Assembly: GCF_910592395.1 (NCBI RefSeq)
Contig: NC_088322.1
Location: forward strand, 13,325,431-13,389,430
DNA from: Lineus longissimus
Taxonomy: Eukaryota > Nemertea > Pilidiophora > Heteronemertea > Lineidae
Direction of reading: 5' to 3'
DNA length: 64,000 nt
Shown: positions 23,450-34,675 of the stretch, piece after piece
Layout of the letters: the number at the start of each line of letters is the position of its first letter
Numbering within the stretch: position 1 is the first letter of the stretch
Made by a program: the position numbers and the translations under genes
The notes under the pieces: generated by a model
Told to the model about the DNA's origin: nothing
The model's input: only the letters and a program-made list of their open reading frames with translations
Databases searched by the model: none

Positions 23450-23455
23450 AATAAA
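23450..23455 (+). terminator. Candidate poly(A) signal of TMBIM6
   Basis: AATAAA followed within ten bases by a GT-rich tract (TGTGTGTT), the normal layout of a poly(A) site. It lies 1.3 kb after the stop and directly upstream of the palindromic transposon. Confidence 0.5.
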
Positions 23456-23493
23456 GGCTCTGTGTGTTACAAATGGATGTTTTCATGACTGTC

Positions 23494-23880
23494 TATGGGC
23501 GGTTATTTCCGCATAAATAGAGGTTGTCTCAAATAGACATTTTATGTCGTGTTATGACTCGAATAGACGTTTGGTGGCGCTTTTCAAATAGACATACACT
23601 CAAATAGACGTTTGGTGGCGCTCGTATCTCAAATAAACATATTGTCGTGTTTTCTGATTTTTGTGTATAACTCAAATAGACGTTTGGTGGCGCTTTATTT
23701 GAGATACGAGCGCCACCAAACGTCTATTTGAGTGTATGTCTATTTGAGATACGACACAATATGTTTATTTCAGGTACGTCTCCGTTAAAACGAGCGCCAC
23801 CAAACGTCTATTCGAGTCATAACACGACATAAAATGTCTATTTGAGACAACCTCTATTTATGCGGAAATAACCGCCCATA
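23494..23880. mobile_element. Near-perfect 387-bp palindromic MITE with 6-bp target duplication
   Basis: The element starts TATGGGCGGTTATTTCCGC and ends GCGGAAATAACCGCCCATA, with ACTGTC directly repeated on both sides (23488-23493 and 23881-23886). The arms match over most of their length. Within them the word AATAGACGTTTGGTGGCGC recurs several times in both orientations. No coding capacity. The 6-bp duplication does not fit TA, TTAA or 8-bp hAT elements in an obvious way. Confidence 0.85.
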
Positions 23881-25447
23881 ACTGTCTGTTTACCAACACG
23901 CTTGGTAGGTTTGAAAAGCTCATCACATGATCAGTATCAGGACAGTTGCATCATCATAACAAGAATGCTGGCGACTCTTCTTTCTGTTTCAAGCGATTTT
24001 GTTCTTTTTTGACTACAAACCTATGTAAATGCTGGTATGTGTATGGTTGTGTTTTTTTGTCTCCATTGGGCCTTGCACACCCCTCCTGGCTCATTACCTG
24101 ATCAATGTAACATATTCAAGATGTTCCCTCTGTTATGCTTTATCTGCCAATAAAATGTCAGTTGAAGATATACATGTATTTGAGTTTTGTTATCTTTTTC
24201 CTCTGGCTTACAAGTGCATGTATAATAATCATGAGACTTGTTTAGCGCTATTAAATCCAACTGGTTTCAGTCGCCAGGGTTGGCTCTGTGAATTTTTTCC
24301 TCCTAGCTACTTCTTAGCCAAGTGGCTGTCACTTTTAGCCATATTGAGTCAGCTAGCCATTGCCCATCGATGGTCCATCTTGGGGCCGACCCAGCCCACA
24401 GTAACATGTGCGAGAATGGCAGCCCGCCAGTACTGAGACTAGCAAATCAACGAACGATTCGAGGAACCCGTGACCGGAACCTCCATGGCAACGAAGCGAG
24501 CGGGAAACTCCGATAATGCATGCGTAAGGCGACCAGCAGCGCCACCAAAATCACTAGCGGCGACGGGTAGAACTACAATGCAGACGATAGCAACCACGTG
24601 TGATAGCGCGGTCGCCCGCAAATATGATCAAGTTTTACTGACTAACGATCATTCCTTGGTGCATTTGGTGTGGAAGTGGATCTTTTTGATAGACTTTGAC
24701 CAATTTTCGCACAACTCTATTACTCTCTCGTCAAATCATGGCAATTCAAATTGAATTCGCAAAATTTTTAGCCAGACATTGTTTTACATTCGCCACATGT
24801 GCAGATGTGCAGCATTCGCAAGTGGCGAAAATGCGAACGGGCGCGCCTGTCTGCACAGGACCAAACAAAACTAGTTCAGACTATGTAGATCACATCACTC
24901 GGGACACTATGAATGACGTAGGCTCAGAAATATGTGCTACATGTATGTTGAAGCCAGTATGTGTCCATTTCTTAGACCATCTTAAACCAGAAAAGATTCC
25001 ATCGGTGTGCGATCAGACGGCAGACCAATATTGACTGATCGGGATTGATCTAGATTGGTTTTGTCCTTGTACATGTAAACAGCCCTATTGGGACCATCCC
25101 CAGCAGTGTGAATTACTCCTCTTTCACAATGCAGTCATGTCAGTCTCCAAACGATTCATCTGTTCTCCCTGCACAGTTCATACAAGACAGGCCTACATGT
25201 ACTTGCATGACTTGGCAACCAGTCCAGCAGAGAACACTCCAACAATAAACAGTGCAGGCCGGGCTCAACAGCCGGGCGATGGCAACCAGACTAGGAGACG
25301 GAATCTCCAAAATCAAACTTGACCAAAGAGGTAGAGCACTGACAATACCCGGGTGTTTTATGCACACAAAACCAACTGAAGTGCCAATACAAAGACTTTG
25401 TCTCCAGACAGAAAATTGAGCACTACAAAAATAGAATACATTCTATG

Positions 25448-25453
25448 TTTATT
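25448..25453 (-). terminator. Candidate poly(A) signal of JMJD4
   Basis: TTTATT on the plus strand is AATAAA on the gene strand, about 350 bp past the JMJD4 stop. Confidence 0.4.
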
Positions 25454-25802
25454 CAGATATATTCACACTGTTGAACAGACTGTACAAAATGAATAGCACC
25501 ATACTTATTTTCGTCAATATTACAAATTGATTAAAAAACATTTGTGACTTAACAGTTTACCTGTACTTCATTAATAAATTAACTAATTTGTTCATTCAAA
25601 CCATTTTTAAACCTACTAGCAGTACTGTTATCAAACAAGAGCATCAGAAAAATTAAGAATTCTGAATTAACAACCAAAAACAACAATTCTGAAGAAATTT
25701 GATGAAAGACACTATTTTAAGTACATGTATATGTATCACCATGAACCAAGACTAGTCTTTACATGTATCTATTCTTGATGTCATAAATACGCATAAATCT
25801 AT

Positions 25803-28800
25803 TTACTTTATGGAGGAATAATGCTTTACAAAATGTTTCAAGTGCCAAAGAAACTGCTCCGGGTCTGCCACAAGCGATGACCCGTCCATACCAAGGAAGT
25901 CCTCATTCAATAACATGTCTTCCATTACGTCAATAGTCCTGTTGATATCGAATATGAAATGGCTACAGCTGCCTTCATTGACATCGGATGAAAATCCAAA
26001 GGTTTGACAGACAGATTTACTTTGAATAAAAGGGCACCCTGAGTTTCGTTGAGATTCTTCAATAGTTTTATTGCTGATATAACATGTATCACATTTTGTT
26101 CCAGAAGGTTGACAGACATCATGATCAGCTTCTTTTTGACATGAACTAACCACAGCTGTTGGATCGGAAATATCACATACAGATATGGAGTCTTCTACCA
26201 CATTTGACATTTTTTCCTTAGCAATGATGCCAGGTTCCTTGGCAATCAAAAAAGATTCCTTAGCAACCAAGTCATTTTCATTAACAACCGTAGAAATGTT
26301 AGTAGCAACTTCAGTAGTGTTAATAGAAACAATAGAATGTTCTGCAATGTCTTTGGGAATTTCAATGGCGACTGATTTAGATTCTGAAGCAATTTCAGAC
26401 GGTTTCTTGTCACCAATATCAGATCTACCACAGCTTGTTTTGTCATTCTCCGCAGCAAGATCTTCTCTCTCCAGATCCATTAATATCTTCATTGTCTCTC
26501 TTTCACCATCAGAAATATCACTGCCAGAAAAATCACATTCTGAGTCAGAAAAGTCATGAAGATTTTCGCCAGGATTAATCTGGTCTTCACAATCTGAACA
26601 ACCTTCACAATAGCTTAGTTCATCGCAACTACTAGATGACTCCTCCAACGTAACATCTCCCTGAGCTGAATCTGGATCATTTCGAAGTCTGAAGTTCCGC
26701 AGAATTTTCATGCGATGACAAGCGATACAGTGGATGAAATTGAAGAACTCGCAGTAGTCAATACCGCTTGCTGCCTTGAGTATAACCTGAAACGATGATA
26801 ATGAGCTATAAACATGTGTAGTCATTGGTGAGGGTTAGTGTTCAGAGTAGGATAGGCAGGTAACCAACAGGTTGCCTGCAGGTCGGACTGGTTCTCACTG
26901 ATACTAGTCTCTGAGCCAGTTCACCTGACCTGTGAGCCAGTTCCCCTGCTCAGGCCAGCTCAGAAAGGATTATACCAGACCATTGCCAGGCAACGAGTCT
27001 AGGAGAAAGAAAACTCTGAAATAAAACCCCATAAAAGTCGCCTGATGTCGGCAAATTCCAGCCCTTGTGGAGTGGCTTAAAACTGGGACCCTAAGCACAT
27101 ATGACATGATGGTTAAACAAACTGACGTTGTGACTAGGACTCAAGCAAGAAAAACTTGAATTACCTGACATTTGTCCGAGAACTCCCCTCCATCTTCGTC
27201 CTCGAGGTCCATCATGGGTCGGCAATCCTCAATCTCCTCCTTAACCTTCTCCAAGTTGCTTCTGACGTGATCCCAGCAGACGTCAATGTTACAGCCGTTC
27301 ATCCAGTTGTGGTTGATTGAAATGGTGTCATCCTAAAGTACGGAATTCCAATTTAAAGATGCCAACAAAATTTGGGGGTTTAAATTCCAGTGGACTGTCC
27401 AAGCTATAGGGTTGAATTCTGTGCCCCAACATACTCATTTGCAACAAGCCAATCAGTAGGCTTTATTTCGTGGTTCGTTTTGGTAAAATTCTGCTTTCAG
27501 AAATCGGCGAATAGAATTTTGAATGTCCTGGCCAAAACCTATTCCTTTGAGGCTGCACTCAAGCAATACCTACCAGATTGAAGACCTGATGATGCCAGCC
27601 ACTCGGTACGAACACCATCTCCCCAGCCTCCTGGAAGACTTCAAATCTCTGCTTCAGATCAGCAGCATGAGGGAATCTCCAGGTATCCTCTAGCTCCTTT
27701 GATGCTGTGATGTCGTAAGCAAGCTGGCCATACCGGTCAGTCAAGTATTTCTCTTCACCTGAAATATCAATGTCATACATGTAGCTCTATTTCTTCTGCT
27801 CCAGTACATGTATGTACCAGGCTCTGAGAACTGTCCCCTAGCCCACCGTCCAAAGGGAACCTGGTATTGCCGCCAACTCAACAGTTTGCATTTTGAGCTC
27901 AGCCTAAGGGATCTGCAAGTATGTCGTCATAAATGGTGCTGTTCCAGAAACCAAAGTGATACGTATTGCGAGCCAAAATTTATAAAAGGGTGAAGAGAGA
28001 AGACAGATGAAGAATCACATAGAAAGTGAGCTTACCTGGTGGAAAAAATATCCACTTCTTCCTGCCGCAAATATTAGCCGACCAGCTGTAGGACCTCAGA
28101 ACGTCGGCATGGAAAGGCGTCCACGTTCCTTTCGGTCCCATGTAAACAAATCGGTAATCATCAGCACCCTCTTTGGAGGTGTCCCAGAACTCATTCAGCC
28201 AGTCGGATTCAAAATATGATGGGGTGGTGTAGAACTTGTAGTCTGGGAATGCCCTGCAGACAAATACAGTGTTGATTCGACATGCTTTTAATCGGGATCA
28301 TCTGAATATTACTAAGATACAGTATTTCCTTTTCAAGGATGTCATTCCCGATGAGCAAATTTTCCTTCAATCTTGCACCAGTATTTACTTTGGAAAAGAT
28401 AGGAATTGAAACAGAAAGCTGCTGTCAAAGTAGATCAGAATGGATCATTGATCAGGTATTCAAAAGTCTAAAAATGGTCAAAGAAACCTTGACAACTCAT
28501 CAATATTGTAAGGTGGTGATATCTTGTACAACACCAACCTTGATAAGTGCCAATCCTTACAGTACCGCGTGGGCATGTGTTGAGGGTAGCCTTTCTCGAT
28601 GTACTCCTTCCAGTAATCTACGTAGTCTCCAAACAACATGTCAGACTTGATGTGGGACGAGTATTTCTCTTCATCACAGTTGGCTACTGGGACTGTGGCT
28701 TCTCCTGCAAAATATTTTAGAAGAGACGATTAACGTCAGCCTAGTTGAATATGATGACTACCACGGCAATGACTATACACCATTTTACCCATTACTTGCA

Positions 28801-29173
28801 GTAGGGCCAGTCAATGCCAGTTCTAACTATCAGTATCACTGCCAATGTTCTGTTCGCCAAAATTTAATTATCAATCTCATGGGTAATAATGTTGACCAGA
28901 CATCACACTAGAAAAATACTAACCAAAACTCCTCTTCAGCAGTTCGAAGTCTGGCTTGCCTTCAGCAGTCACCCATTCCTTTCGACACAGCCAATCTTGG
29001 GTCACAGCAGGGCCAAATACGCACGGTTTATTCTGAACAAGGAATCGTGAAAAGAAGTCCCAATAGCTAATTGGTTCAGTGATGTATTCTATTGAATCAG
29101 ACTTGATTTTTCTTGCTTCCACCAAGTCATCTAAAATGAGAGTCCGACTTCTCGGGTCCACTTCAAGAGTCAT
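25803..29173 (-). CDS. JMJD4: JMJD4: JmjC-type 2-oxoglutarate oxygenase, with acidic insert
   Basis: Six exons on the minus strand: 29173-28924, 28704-28539, 28253-28036, 27758-27574, 27332-27165, 26786-25803, coding 656 residues. Diagnostic segments: ATVPVANC, DYVDYWKEYI, YCKDWHLSR, SDWLNEFWD, DDYRFVYMGPKGTWTPFHAD, CGRKKWIFFPPG, QEAGEMVFVPSGWHHQVFNLDDTISINHNWMNG. The iron ligands are visible: H187 and D189 (FHAD) and a distal histidine in GWHHQV (probably H268). Human JMJD4 hydroxylates a lysine of the translation termination factor eRF1 and is about 200 residues shorter. The excess is in the last exon, between FIHCIACHRMKILRNFRLRN and the terminal FDINRTIDVMEDMLL segment, as an acidic Ser-rich low-complexity stretch with AKE-type repeats. 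A 5' UTR intron is suggested by CTTTTTAG just before the ATG. Head-to-head with the CNPase-like gene. Confidence 0.95.
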
Positions 29174-30278
29174 GTTGAATTATCATCACCTAAAAAGACA
29201 ACAGTTTGAGGTATATCTATATGGTTTTAGCCACCACCAAGGGCTAATGACACCACAGCAGCCATGGGCCTGGCAACAACACACATTCTCATTGCATGCA
29301 TGAATGTACACACAACATAGGGGATAAAACATAAATGGATATAATTTCAAAACTTCTTCATTGAACTACCTGAAAGTTTCCAAGTTTACGCTTCAGATAT
29401 CCTTCTTACACTGTATGCAAGTTTCGATGTCTTTTTTGCCTTTTTTGCGAAGAAAACAGAGAAAAAATTGATAAAATTTTTCCAAAAATCCCAATCATGG
29501 GCGCAACCATTTTAATAGCTACGCACTGACGGAAAGACTTCATTGGCTGTAAGTTAAAAATATTCGAATGACTAAAAACCTATTTGATATACCAGTGGTA
29601 TGATATAAAGTCACAATAAATATCATTGATCAAAATAACAATAGATAGTTTTTAAACTTCTCGTAAAGCTTAAACAATTTATATTAACTTCTTATCATTG
29701 AAGGTCACATGATCACAACATGCCGGACGAACATAAAATATTTGACATTTTGGAATGTGATGCAAGTAAAGGCAATAATCAAAAAATCTGAAACTCATTA
29801 CATCATTTTGGTGAACGTCCCATTTTATGTGTTCAAGTTATCTGTGTTGTCAGATTTTCTCACCTGACATTGTTTACGCATTTTTGGTGAGTTTATTTCA
29901 AAGAAAAAAAGTGATTTGATGGGAAGAGCCCCTCCCTCCTTACCCGAGTTGTGGCCCTGTCCCTGATCAATAGGGGTCAGTAATTGGTTTAATATTGTAA
30001 AAGGGTACAGGTGGGCACTAAGATGAGTTGGCCGTGCCCACTCGACTTGTTATCACAGTCAAATGTATTAACTTATTGTACCTGTGCACTGCTACTACTA
30101 GTGTATATGCTACCATACTTAGATACTATCATTACGACATTAGTGTCTTAATAGATGGCAATTGCCTCGACCTTCATTTCATTTAGCAATTTAATACAAG
30201 CACAGCAACTTTAACAAGTTTAACTTTAAACTAGTTTTCATTATATTTACACTACAGATAATTCCCTAACATACGAAG
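29174..30278. promoter_or_regulatory. Shared divergent upstream region of JMJD4 and the CNPase-like gene
   Basis: A 1.1-kb AT-rich interval between two outward-reading start codons. It probably holds both promoters and a JMJD4 5' UTR intron. No clear TATA box at either start and no repeat stands out. Confidence 0.4.
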
Positions 30279-33200
30279 ATGGTTTGTACAAAGTCAAGAA
30301 AGAAGAAGAAATCCCTGGCAAAACATCCATCGGAATCGTGTCAGCAATCTTCATCTTTTCTGTTCTTGTCAAAACAGAATGTCATCCGTCATGTTAATCG
30401 ATCCAAGACCATGTTTATTATGCGAGGACTACCAGGATCTGGAAAATCAACCCTGGTGAGAAAGATCCAGACCAAATATAAAGGAGCGGTCGTATGTTCT
30501 GCTGACGATTATTTTTCCAAAGAGGGGGAATATGAATTCAATCAGGATGAGCTGCCAAACGCTCATCAAGATTGTAAGGAGAAGGTCAAAGAGGCATGTG
30601 AAGCTGCAGTGCCACTTGTCGTTGTCGACAACACAAATATCCGCCGTTGGGAAATGAACCCGTACTTTGGAATTGCACATCATCAAAATTATGACGTCAT
30701 ATTGGTTGAGCCGGATACGCCGTGGAAGTTTGATCCTGTTGAACTAGCGAAGCGTAATAGCCATGGTGTGACGGAAGAAGTTGTCCGGCAAAAGCTTTCA
30801 CATTTTGAGACTGTCTTCCCGTTGTATTATGGGTGGTTCCTGAATGAGGTGGACAGTGAGAGACTTTTCAAATTGGGGCAGGATGTCTTCCAACGGTGTA
30901 TGAATCTGCCAGAATTCAGCAGGATTTTTATGAAGGAGGCAGGAGTTGATCAAGGTTGGTACAAAATATTGAAAGAAAAATGTAATACCTGTCGAATATT
31001 ATTGCTGTATTCAGCTGTACAGATCATAACTCTAGTTCCTGATAGCATTTTGTCCCTCAATGTTGCTCCCAAACACTTATGCTCTCTTAAACTAACATCA
31101 AAATTAGTGCGCTTATATATTTTGCTAACATGTACTTGTCATATTCTTTTATTCCATATGCTTGCAGAGAATCCCACATTTGACAACTTCTTCAAGAGGA
31201 AACATTTCAAGACCTCGATTGAGACTCTACACTGCACCACAATGTTCTCCCTCCGAGGGAAAAAAGCAGAGACATTAGACTACATTGCCAAAGAGGCTGT
31301 GGAGAAAGCTATGGGTCAGGTTTTTATGTTGTCTGTTATTGGATTCTCCATCAGCCCGAGAGCGTTTGGTGCCAGGCTACGGCTGAATAATACGCAGTTG
31401 AAGTTGTGGTTCAGAGACGACAATGAAGAACGACCAGCGAAATCTCCGAAGTCGGCACCGAGTCCTGAGAGGGTTAAAGACAGTGCAGGTGAAGGAGTAA
31501 AAGACAGGCGTTCATCGAAAAAATCCAGTCGAAAAAAGAAAGGCAAAAAATCTGATTTGTCTTCCAATGAGTTTAGTAAAGGGGGAGCTTCCTCTGAGCG
31601 TAATTCGCAACCAGATACAAGTTCGGTGTCGGGGCAAGATGATGTGAAACATTTGGCTGTACAACCAGACACTGGTATTCAATTCTTTCCCGCATGTTCT
31701 GAAAGTGGTGTTCGTTCATGGAGTTCTGTTGTGTCTAGCAGTAAAACTAGAGCAGAAGCTGGTCCATCCAAGCCTAATGGGGGTGGAAGTTCTTCTGGTG
31801 TCCCTGGACCAGAAAACAGTGGTGCTCGGACTGCTGGAGCTAGCAAGGCCTCGAGTGCAGTTGTGACCAGTCACTGTATCGAGCCTGACCAGCAACCTGA
31901 GCATCAAGGTGATGAAACACATGATAAAAACTTTCTGACTATCCTAGACTATGAATCCGATGAAGATGATGTCACTTTGTTTGGGGCCTTCGATTTTGGA
32001 GAACACAGCTCAGATGAAGATTTAGACAATAAAAACAATGAGAGTGAAAGACTCAAAACTGCTGATAATATTTGTAACAACGTAACACCAGCAGTTGTGG
32101 ATTCTGGACCAAATTCTGGTGCTAATAATTTTGTGTCTTCCAGTAGAGATGTTGTGTCAGTTGAGGTACCAATAGAGCCGAGCTGTGGTAAAAGGACTAG
32201 TGGATCTATTGTGCCTATTGTCTTAGATATACCGGCTGATGAAAATACATCTGGGTCAAAAGGTGGTGATAATAAGAAAGATACTGATAGGCCTAGTTGT
32301 CTGCCATCCGGTAAACATGGAAGTAAAGTGGAACTGTTCAGAACAGTTGGCCAAGAAGAGGAGAGTGATGACTCTTCAAAATGCAATAAAACAGTGAGTA
32401 AAGGTGTTGAGTTGCCAGACAAGATGTCGGCCTTTCTAGAAGTGTGTGAAAATCACGATGAAAAGAATCACTTGGGCAGTGGAGTTGAAATCTGTCGGGG
32501 TTGCGATGAGGTATTTGAAAATGTTGATGTTGTGTATAAAGGTGGAAGTATGGTTGGTGATGGTAAAGGCGAGGTAATGGGCGAAGAAAAAAGTGGGGTC
32601 GGCCTCGTTGGTGAAGGAGCAAATAATGTAATGCAAGAAGGAAAAAGGTTGGGTGTTGGTGAAAAGAATGCTGAGAGTCCACAGACAGGAAGAAGACATA
32701 GAAAGACGTCTCGGGACAAAGTTGACATTGGACTTTCTCGCCAAAAGAGGCCAAGCTTAGAGCTTGCTGAGGCAGACTTGGAACCACTTACGTCGCCTGG
32801 AACAGAGCCTGAAATTGGTTCTGAAGCTGAGGCTGTGTTTAACCCAGTTGAAAAATCCTGCAGGGTTCCTGATGTTGGTGGTCCAGGGGAGGCGGAGGAG
32901 ACCTTGGGAGACGAAAAGAAGATGGAAAAAGATCCTGTTGTTGACACAACGACCTACGTTCCCGTTGCAACTGATCGGAAAGAAGATGAAATCGTGGTGA
33001 AGAAGACTTTGATATTTGAGAAGAAGCCGGCTATTGTTCAGGGAGAGCAGATGACTAGTTCCGAGACTGACATTATCACAGGACCAAAGGTTGCTACATT
33101 AGGATTCAAGACTGAAAGCGAAGGGTCCCGGAGTAAGAAGAAGAAGAAGAAAAAGAAGAAGAAGAATGGGGAGGAACTTGAAAGTTCTGTTGCCATGGTT

Positions 33201-34503
33201 GGTGAGGTGGGTTGTGGGGAAAATGGGGAACAGGACCGACCTGTTGAAGAAAAAGTAGAATCTTCACCAGAGCCTGCTGATGATCCTGTCAAGAATGGTG
33301 GAGAAGGTACTGCCAAGAAGAAGGAGAACAAGAGGAACAAGAAGAAGGCAAGCATGGAAGGTTTGAAACTCAACACAGAAAAAATGGAAAATGAAGAGAA
33401 ACTTGAGTGTGATCATGATCAAGTGGCTAAAAAATCTGTTGATTTGGCAGGTGGGGGAAAAGATGACGGTGTTGTGAAAAAGAAGACAAAAGCATCTGTT
33501 GGGGATGAACCTTGTTCTCTGAAGGATAAAAAATCTGACACCAACAGGCCTGGTGGGAGAAGAAAGAAGAATATTCAGAGGGAGAGTAGTGTAATAGATG
33601 ATGAAATATCTGCAATACTGTTTGAGATTGAGAATGTTGGTGCAGACTTAGAGAAAAAAGGGCAGAAGAACAAGAAGGGTGGTAGGAGAGCCATGTCAAA
33701 AATATCTGCTGGGAGTACGCCAAGTAGAAAAAGTAAAGGTGTCCAAGAGATGGGAACAAAGAAGAAAACTTGCATTGAAAAAAGTTCTGTTTTGACTAAT
33801 GATGGTGATGATGGGCAAATACAAAGAAATGTATGCAAATTTGACTCTGAAATTTGTCGTCCAAATGAAGTTGAAGAAAGTGGCATTAGAGAAAGACCTG
33901 TCTCGGGAAAAGAGTACGTGGGAAAAAGTGATACTGTTATTGTTGATAGGGAGAAGACATCAGAACTCTATGCACAAGAAACTAACTTGACCGTCCAAAC
34001 CAAGGAAGCTAGTACTGTTAGTCATCAATATCAGGAGGGGGTTTCGAATGATGGTTGGCAAGTGGTAACAAAGGGTGGCTCTCATAAATCCGTTCCTGTG
34101 GCTATAGAGACTTCGTCCTATTTGCCAAATGCATCTGACGGTCCACCTAAACCAAAACTTAAGTTCGAAAATCAAACTTCTGACGTAGAAGGAGCAGAGG
34201 GTGCAACTGCCATTGATTTTGACCTTGATTCATCCGAAGAAGTTGACCAATCACAAAAGTTTCGTCCAACGTCTGGTTTTGGGAGCAGAGCGCACATAAC
34301 AATTGGTTGCGCTGAAAATCTCAGCCCAGTCGAGGCTGGATATGATTTATTTGATATGATAAAATTTGAGGCCAAGGATGGGAGTGACAAGTCAACGTTG
34401 TTGATAGATGGAGCAACTGTCAAACATTATGGTGGGGGACATTTTGGTGTTTACTTAGACAAGGTTGTTAGATTTGAAGCTCTTTTTGGTGGGTATTACT
34501 GAA
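30279..34503 (+). CDS. CNPase-like P-loop kinase / 2H phosphoesterase with about 950-residue insert
   Basis: A 1407-codon open frame, or 1336 residues if the in-frame intron 30955-31167 is removed, which restores family alignment (VDQ-ENPTFDNFF). Residues 44-215 form a polynucleotide-kinase-like P-loop domain: GLPGSGKST (about 50-58), CSADDYF, VVVDNTNIRRWEM, VILVEPDTPWKFD, FPLYYGWFL. Residues about 235-310 begin the 2H phosphoesterase domain of 2',3'-cyclic-nucleotide 3'-phosphodiesterase (LHCTTMF, first HxT at H247). The second HxT (AHITIG, H1268) and the rest of the domain (EAGYDLFDMI, FGVYL, FEALFGGYY) come only at the extreme C-terminus. Between them lies a Lys/Glu/Ser/Gly-rich, probably disordered insert with a poly-Lys tract (about 33133-33166). 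Both catalytic pairs are kept, so cleavage of 2',3'-cyclic nucleotides or RNA ends is expected. Vertebrate CNP is about 420 residues with a C-terminal prenylation box, absent here. The P-loop part alone could be mistaken for N4BP2-like proteins. Confidence 0.9.
30955..31167 (+). other. Frame-preserving 213-bp intron in the CNPase-like gene
   Basis: Donor CAAG|GTTGGT and acceptor TTGCAG|AG flank 213 bp (71 codons) with no stop in the coding frame. Removing it joins conserved CNPase sequence; the retained reading has no counterpart in the family and contains two hydrophobic runs (ILLLYSAVQIITLV and LYILLTCTCHILLFHML). I infer that it is usually spliced. Another exon of this window (JMJD4 exon 2) uses the same GTTGGT donor. 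Confidence 0.75.
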
Positions 34504-34675
34504 AAGGTAATATATTCTATTGATAATAAGTAGATGTAATTCATTCACTCACCTTGCCTTTCAGATTTATAAATGTGTCCTTTGATTATCAATTTGTCAT
34601 TACTTTTAACTACATTTGTTACAAATAATACACTATGCTATTCAGTATTTGACGGTTTTGTTGTTTCTGTTCTGC

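Larger units (their letters stand above)
22144..25802. other. Convergent intergenic region between TMBIM6 and JMJD4
   Basis: This holds the TMBIM6 3' UTR, a 387-bp palindromic transposon (23494-23880), then about 1.9 kb without a supported gene. Around 24.35-24.63 kb is locally GC-rich with CpGs, which could be a cryptic promoter or transposon remnant. Open frames at 24029-24436 and 24470-25034 have no recognisable content. Confidence 0.5.

Noticed and set aside
24439-24621. Minus-strand frame with a signal-peptide-like start
   Set aside because: Its initiation codon is TTG, it is only 60 codons long, and there is no splice or promoter context.
30279-31000. Naming the gene N4BP2L-like from its P-loop domain
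   Set aside because: The downstream LHCTT and AHITIG motifs and the FPLYYGWFL segment fit CNPase better; N4BP2-like proteins share only the kinase-like part.
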